The translations under genes and the position numbers were made by a program. A stretch of DNA of 64,000 nucleotides, taken from positions 682,001 to 746,000 of the forward strand of contig NZ_JAXCJK010000001.1 in NCBI RefSeq assembly GCF_035181385.1, read 5' to 3'. Positions 59,559-64,000 of the stretch are shown here, in pieces (the first letter of the stretch is position 1; every line of letters begins with the position of its first letter). Source of the stretch: Moraxella sp035181385. Its GTDB lineage: Bacteria > Pseudomonadota > Gammaproteobacteria > Pseudomonadales > Moraxellaceae. The notes below the pieces were generated by a model, which was not told where the DNA came from, did no database searches, and saw only the letters and a program-made list of their open reading frames with translations.

Positions 59559-61157
59559 CTAGTGGCGAAAATGACGCATTCCTGTAAATACCATGGCAAT
59601 CCCATGCTCATTAGCAGCAGCAATTGTCTCATCATCACGCATAGAACCCCCAGGCTGGATAATGCACTTAATACCAGCAGCGGCGGCATTATCAATGCCA
59701 TCTCGGAATGGGAAAAAGGCATCTGATGCCATGACCGCACCTTCAACCACAAGGCCTGCATGCTCAGCTTTAATGGCGGCAATGCGAGCAGAATTTACAC
59801 GGCTCATCTGGCCTGCACCAATACCGATGGTCTGACGGTTTTTGGCATACACAATGGCATTAGACTTAACATATTTAGCAACCTTCCAAGCAAAAATTAA
59901 ATCATCTAATTCTGCGTCGGTTGGTGCTCGCTTAGTAACCACTTTCAAATCATCTTTATCAATCATGCCCAAATCTTGGTCCTGTACCAAAAGACCGCCA
60001 TTAACACGCTTATAATCAAGTTGAGCAACACGATGATTGGGAGCTGGCAACTCACCGCAGACAAGCACACGGATATTTTTCTTCGCACCTGTGATGTCTA
60101 ACACACCGTCAGCCACACTTGGGGCGATGATCACTTCAACAAATTGACGCTCAACGATGGCTTTTGCGGTATTGATGTCCAGCTCACGGTTAAAGGCGAT
60201 GATACCACCAAATGCCGACTCTGGATCGGTTGCATAAGCCAAATTATAAGCATCTAAAATCCCATCTGACGATACCGCCACACCACAAGGATTGGCATGC
60301 TTAACGATGACGCAAGCAGGCTTGGTGAATGATTTAACGCATTCTAAGGCAGCATCTGTATCGGCAATATTATTATAAGATAATTCTTTGCCTTGGAGCT
60401 GGCAAGCTGTTGAAACAGATGCCTCTTTTGCACCGCTTTCTACATAAAATGCCGCTTTTTGATGCGGATTTTCACCATAGCGTAGTTCTTGAGATTTATA
60501 TAACTGAGCATTAAAAGTACGCGAAAAATCAGTTGTTGGTGTTGAATCTTCGCTTGGGCAAACAGCATTTTCATTGAGTCTTGCTCCAAAGAAAGAAGCA
60601 ATCATGCCATCATAACCTGCTGTGTGCTCAAAAGCTTTGACCGCCAGATCAAATCTGGTGGCATAGCTAATCTCACCAGTATTATTAATCTCACTCAGCA
60701 CACGCTCATAGTCAGCAGGATTTGTGATGATGCCAACATGAGCATGGTTTTTGGCAGCAGAACGCACCATCGCAGGGCCGCCAATGTCAATATTTTCAAT
60801 GGCGTCTGACATTTTTACATTAGGTTTGGCAACAGTCTGGGCAAATGGATATAAGTTGACAGCAACGATATCAATGCGGTCAATGCCATGTTCATTCATC
60901 ACCTCATCATCAATACCACGGCGACCCAAAATACCACCATGAATTTTAGGATGCAGCGTCTTAACACGACCGTCCATCATTTCACTAAAACCTGTGTGGG
61001 CAGAGACTTCAATGGCTTTTACGCCAGATTCGGTCAATAACTTAAATGTACCACCAGTAGATAAAATGCCAAAACCAGCTTCGCTCAAACCTTTGGCAAA
61101 TTCAACAATACCTGCCTTATCAGACACAGACAGCAAGGCAAAACGCTCAAAACTCAT
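59559..61157 (-). CDS. purH: AICAR transformylase / IMP cyclohydrolase
   Basis: PurH performs the last two steps of IMP synthesis. The 532-residue protein starts MSFERFALLSVSDKAGIVEFAK at 61157, preceded by AAGGTG; an extension to 61205 is rejected. It has the MGS-like cyclohydrolase domain (ISTGGTFKLLTESGVKAIEVS, MDGRVKTLHPKIHGG) and the AICARFT domain (RYGENPHQKAAFYVE, CVIVKHANPCGVAV, AFNRELD, DAFFPFRDGIDNAAAAGIKCIIQPGGSMRDDE). It is separate from purM-purN; no purD is adjacent. Confidence 0.97.
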   Translation of the reverse strand: MSFERFALLSVSDKAGIVEFAKGLSEAGFGILSTGGTFKLLTESGVKAIEVSAHTGFSEMMDGRVKTLHPKIHGGILGRRGIDDEVMNEHGIDRIDIVAVNLYPFAQTVAKPNVKMSDAIENIDIGGPAMVRSAAKNHAHVGIITNPADYERVLSEINNTGEISYATRFDLAVKAFEHTAGYDGMIASFFGARLNENAVCPSEDSTPTTDFSRTFNAQLYKSQELRYGENPHQKAAFYVESGAKEASVSTACQLQGKELSYNNIADTDAALECVKSFTKPACVIVKHANPCGVAVSSDGILDAYNLAYATDPESAFGGIIAFNRELDINTAKAIVERQFVEVIIAPSVADGVLDITGAKKNIRVLVCGELPAPNHRVAQLDYKRVNGGLLVQDQDLGMIDKDDLKVVTKRAPTDAELDDLIFAWKVAKYVKSNAIVYAKNRQTIGIGAGQMSRVNSARIAAIKAEHAGLVVEGAVMASDAFFPFRDGIDNAAAAGIKCIIQPGGSMRDDETIAAANEHGIAMVFTGMRHFRH

Positions 61158-61338
61158 AACACACCTTAATATAATATAAAATACAAAAAGAAACCAACAA
61201 AGCACCCATAATATACCACTTTAAGCAATTTTTATAAAGAGGTGCGTACCTGACTTTGATTTTTAGCATACGATAATATTAGCCAGCATACCAATGTGCA
61301 TGGGTTTTTACATTGATACTTTAAAATTCATGGCTTTA

Positions 61339-62262
61339 TCAGTTCTTAACGCCTGATAATCTATGCCAATGATGATCATCTGCATTGGCATAATTAAATA
61401 CATCATCAAGAGTAAAAAATGGCACATAAGCATCAATCACATCTTGGGTTTGATTTTCAATCAGACCTGCCAGTACAATTAATCCTCCATCTTTTAGCAA
61501 CATACTAAAATACGGTGCAAAGCCAATGAGTGGCTTGGCAAGGATATTTGCTGTGATGACATCAGCTTGTAGGCACTCTGCCTTTTGAAAAGCAGAAAAT
61601 TCCTCTGGCAAGAACACTTCTAGGCGGTCAGCCACGCCATTTAAGGCAGCGTTTTGTTTGGTCGCCAAGATTGCCTGTGGGTCAATATCTACAGCATAAA
61701 CACACTTTGCCCCAAGTAGTAAGGCTGCCACACCAAGCACGCCAGAGCCACAGCCATAATCAATCACAACTTTATCGGTTAAATCTTGACCAGACAACCA
61801 ATCAAGACATAGACGCGTTGTGGCATGATAGCCAGTCCCAAAAGCAAGACCAGGGTCTAAAATCAGGTTGATTGCCTCTGGATCAGGGGCTTTTAGCCAC
61901 TCTGGCACAATCCATAAATTGCCCGCACATTTGACAGGCTTATAATGTTTCATCCACTCACGAGACCAGTCCTTATCGTCAAGTCGTGTCGTCCAAAATC
62001 GAGTTGCGCCTACTTGGGCGGCAATCGTACTTGCCATGCCTTCAAAGTCTGTACCATCAAAGCGGTCATCAGAATTGGTATCAAAAATGGCGGTCAAGAC
62101 CACATCCGCCCAAAGTGGTTCTTCACCAGGCATTGGCTCAAACAATGGTTCATCACCAGCATCTTCTAGAATGATCGAAACCGCCCCTTCTTCATAAAAT
62201 AACGCTTCGGCAAACTCAACTTGATCTTTTGAGCATTGTAAATGCAGCTGCTGCCAAGACAT
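61339..62262 (-). CDS. prmA: Ribosomal protein L11 methyltransferase
   Basis: PrmA trimethylates several amino groups of L11. The 307-residue protein starts MSWQQLHLQCSKDQVEFAEALFYEEGAVSI and has the linker and methyltransferase core with DPGLAFGTGYHATTRLCLDWL, the SAM-binding VIDYGCGSGVLGVAALLLGAKCVYAVDIDP and DVITANILAKPLIGF. The start at 62262 has an AAAAGGTG ribosome binding site; an upstream in-frame extension to 62319 is rejected. It is divergent from the RHH gene. Confidence 0.96.
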   Translation of the reverse strand: MSWQQLHLQCSKDQVEFAEALFYEEGAVSIILEDAGDEPLFEPMPGEEPLWADVVLTAIFDTNSDDRFDGTDFEGMASTIAAQVGATRFWTTRLDDKDWSREWMKHYKPVKCAGNLWIVPEWLKAPDPEAINLILDPGLAFGTGYHATTRLCLDWLSGQDLTDKVVIDYGCGSGVLGVAALLLGAKCVYAVDIDPQAILATKQNAALNGVADRLEVFLPEEFSAFQKAECLQADVITANILAKPLIGFAPYFSMLLKDGGLIVLAGLIENQTQDVIDAYVPFFTLDDVFNYANADDHHWHRLSGVKN

Positions 62263-62469
62263 AATAACACCTTTTATCTTAGTTAAAATTCGTGTTATTA
62301 TAACAAATTTAGCTGACAAATTACGCCAAATTTATCATTAAAAATTCATTGGGTTGAAACTTGTCAAAATCACAAATTGTCACAGTTATTATCATGGTCA
62401 ATTGGTTATTTTAATAAAATTTATGATAAAATATAAAACTCATCACTCATTGACAACCCAAAATATCTC

Positions 62470-62775
62470 ATGATTTCCCCAAAAATTAAAAACAAATACC
62501 TAAGCCACCCAGAAATCATCATGCGTCCTGTGCATCTTCGTTTATCCGAAGAAATCATCGCCCATCTAGAAGAGACTGCCAGTGTGCATGGCTTTAACCG
62601 CATTCAAGGCCTAATTCGCTTATATATTCGTCAAGGTCTTGATCGTGATAATTGTAATTACAGCCTAGCCGATGATGTTTTATTCATCGAAAAATTACGC
62701 AAAAAAGGTGTCAGTCAAAAAATTATTGATGAGGCCTTGGCTGACATTAATAAAAATTGCGACTTAGATTGCTAG
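62470..62775 (+). CDS. Small ribbon-helix-helix-like DNA-binding protein
   Basis: The 101-residue protein has a segment RPVHLRLSEEIIAHLEETASVHGFNRIQGLIRLYIRQGLDRD (about 19-60) with the beta-strand and two-helix pattern of ribbon-helix-helix (CopG/Arc/MetJ) DNA-binding domains, followed by a second helical region FIEKLRKKGVSQKIIDEALADI that could be a short oligomerisation or RHH-like repeat. It may start at 62470 or at ATG 62521, since the first 17 residues are poorly conserved in type. No toxin gene is adjacent, so it is not evidently an antitoxin. Target unknown. Confidence 0.7.
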   Translation: MISPKIKNKYLSHPEIIMRPVHLRLSEEIIAHLEETASVHGFNRIQGLIRLYIRQGLDRDNCNYSLADDVLFIEKLRKKGVSQKIIDEALADINKNCDLDC

Positions 62776-62824
62776 ATGGATTGCTAGATTACTCATTCAA
62801 CTAAAAAATCAGCATTGCCACAAT

Positions 62825-62854
62825 AAAAAAGACGAACTTTCATTCGCCTTTTTT
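62825..62854 (-). terminator. Terminator of sppA (minus strand)
   Basis: A hairpin with A-rich and T-rich flanks; on the minus strand AAAAAAGGCGAA pairs with TTCGTCTTTTTT through one G-U pair, whereas on the plus strand that position is an A-C mismatch. It probably serves sppA, and possibly the small plus-strand gene. Confidence 0.65.
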
Positions 62855-62887
62855 ATTAGTACATCAAGATGTCAACCAACTCAATCA

Positions 62888-63916
62888 TTAGCGTAAAGAG
62901 ATATCCTCTTCTAAAATACCAATTTTAACACCCTGACCCAAACCCTTGCCCACTTGCACACCAAAACGGTCAAAAAATTGCTTAACAGGATCAACATAGC
63001 TATAATTAACCTGCTTTAAATCAAGCTGTTTTTCAAGTTGCGACATACCACCAATCTTATCTGCCAAACCCAGCTTCACAGAATCTTTTCCTGTCCAAAA
63101 TAATCCTGTAAATAATTGATTCTCATCAGGATTTTTAAGTTTATCGCCACGACCTTGTTTGACAGCGTCAATGAAGTTTTGATGCGTGGTATTCAGCATT
63201 TTTTGTACATGGGCTCGCTCAACATCGGACATCGAACGAGAGATGGACAAGATGTCTTTATATTCTCCTGCGGTCATGGTGCGATCAGCCACGCCTGCTT
63301 TGTCCAGTAGTTTCTCAATATTATAGCCCGACATAATCACACCAATTGAACCAACCAAACTTGATGAATTTACCCATATTTCATCTGCTGCTGACGCAAT
63401 GTAATAAGCACCTGACGCACCTGTATCACCAATGACAGCATAAAGCTTTTTATTAGGATAATCTTTTTTGAGCTGCATTGCCATTTGCCAGACTTCATCA
63501 GATTGCACAGGCGAACCACCAGGTGAGTTGATGGCAATCGCCACCGCCTTGGCATTATCATTTTCAAAAGCCTCAGTCAATGCACTGTTGATGTGATACG
63601 CATTTGCCTCACTGCTTGATGAAATCACCCCCTGAACATCAACAACTGCCAAATGTGGCTCGCCAATGCCAAGTGGTGCATTTGTCATTTCAGTTGGAGC
63701 ACAACCACGGGAAAATATTAATGCAAAAAGCACCACATAAGCAAAAGTTAATAGCTTAAAAAATATGCTCCAACGGCGTGCACGACGCTGCTCTTGAACA
63801 CTTGCCAACATGGTTTTTTCGATGATTTGCCACTCTGGCGTTGCAGACTTTGATGATGCAGATGGAATCGATGTTTGATGATTAGAATGAGAATTGGGAT
63901 TTGGTGGCCATGCCAT
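62888..63916 (-). CDS. sppA: Signal peptide peptidase SppA (S49 family)
   Basis: SppA degrades signal peptides left in the inner membrane. The 342-residue protein is the short S49 form, with an N-terminal cytoplasmic tail rich in Ser/Pro/Asn, one membrane helix (about 75-91, LLTFAYVVLFALIF), and a periplasmic domain with AIAINSPGGSPVQSDEVW, the catalytic Ser in GDTGASGAYYIASAADEI and the catalytic Lys in TMTAGEYKDILS. I use ATG 63916 (MAWPPNPNSHSN), which follows AAGGATAAAGAC; 17 upstream in-frame codons are rejected. The sequence beyond 63916 is too short to assign. Confidence 0.93.
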   Translation of the reverse strand: MAWPPNPNSHSNHQTSIPSASSKSATPEWQIIEKTMLASVQEQRRARRWSIFFKLLTFAYVVLFALIFSRGCAPTEMTNAPLGIGEPHLAVVDVQGVISSSSEANAYHINSALTEAFENDNAKAVAIAINSPGGSPVQSDEVWQMAMQLKKDYPNKKLYAVIGDTGASGAYYIASAADEIWVNSSSLVGSIGVIMSGYNIEKLLDKAGVADRTMTAGEYKDILSISRSMSDVERAHVQKMLNTTHQNFIDAVKQGRGDKLKNPDENQLFTGLFWTGKDSVKLGLADKIGGMSQLEKQLDLKQVNYSYVDPVKQFFDRFGVQVGKGLGQGVKIGILEEDISLR

Positions 63917-64000
63917 GTCTTTATCCTTATTTTTAAATTTCACAATAACTAAATGTTGATTTGCCAAAGCACGATGACCTCGACAAAATAGTGCGTATTG

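Noticed and set aside
1..64000. CRISPR arrays, insertion sequences, integrases, phage genes or rRNA operons
   Set aside because: I looked for regularly spaced repeats and for transposase, integrase and rRNA motifs and found none; the tandem repeats present have two or three units and no spacers.

Overview
This window looks like ordinary chromosome from an AT-rich gammaproteobacterium of the family Moraxellaceae, most probably a Moraxella species. The main reasons are an M35-like porin (37149-38099), the AT-rich intergenic spacers, and the gene complement: FabR-like regulator, LldP/LldD, a full isc operon, MiaE, and a UbiE/UbiJ-like/UbiB cluster. The genus is an inference from recognised protein families; no 16S gene is present. 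I see no transposase, integrase, phage gene or CRISPR array. Most genes sit in short operons bounded by clear Rho-independent terminators, many of them shared by convergent genes.

Layout: 1-3260 holds the 3' end of ychF, a His-rich lipoprotein, a FabR-like regulator and xthA (all +). 3344-9729 is a minus-strand block: Sel1-repeat protein, apt, thiI, ychJ-ppk1 and mtgA. 9842-13761 (+) holds a glutaredoxin-like protein and the lactate genes lldP and lldD, preceded by a 350-bp regulatory region with a Fur-box-like site and two palindromes. 13884-16232 (-) holds ppiD and hupB. 16768-17463 (+) is a UbiJ/SCP2-like protein with a C-terminal membrane anchor. 17843-24204 (+) is iscR-iscS-[secreted protein]-iscU-iscA-hscB-hscA-fdx, with an IscR-type site overlapping its promoter. 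24274-26012 (-) is purN and purM. 26272-28973 (+) is an AI-2E/PerM-family protein, hda and a DUF2057 protein. 29058-32560 (-) is rplU-rpmA and a lemA/TPM-domain gene set. 33166-34677 (+) is an alanine:sodium symporter.

34810-38099 (-) holds dsbD and the porin; 38659 (+) miaE; 39420-42171 (-) lrgA-lrgB and hflX; 42286 (+) folP followed by tRNA-Leu(UAG); 43575-46931 (-) a HAD phosphatase, the sdhE-ygfX pair and pit; 47154-51791 (+) ubiE-ubiJ-like-ubiB and a membrane/helical protein of unknown function; 51869-53148 (-) a DUF1315 protein and nadK; 53324 (+) a YccA/Bax-inhibitor-like protein; 54208-56799 (-) a CcoI-type copper ATPase; 57050 (+) mrcB; 59559-63916 (-) purH, prmA and sppA with a small ribbon-helix-helix protein (+) between the last two.

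Themes: Fe-S cluster assembly (isc), lactate-driven respiration with ubiquinone synthesis (lldP, lldD, ubiEJB, sdhE), purine synthesis (purM, purN, purH, apt), envelope building and quality control (mtgA, mrcB, ppiD, dsbD, sppA, porin), and phosphate/polyphosphate handling (ppk1, pit). No obviously new multi-gene system stands out. The best candidates for new biology are single genes and regulatory arrangements: the exported protein embedded in the isc operon inside a compositionally distinct block, the tail-anchored UbiJ-like protein with its palindrome, the His-rich MliC-like lipoprotein, the 345-residue membrane/helix protein at 50754, and several perfect inverted or tandem repeats beside promoters.
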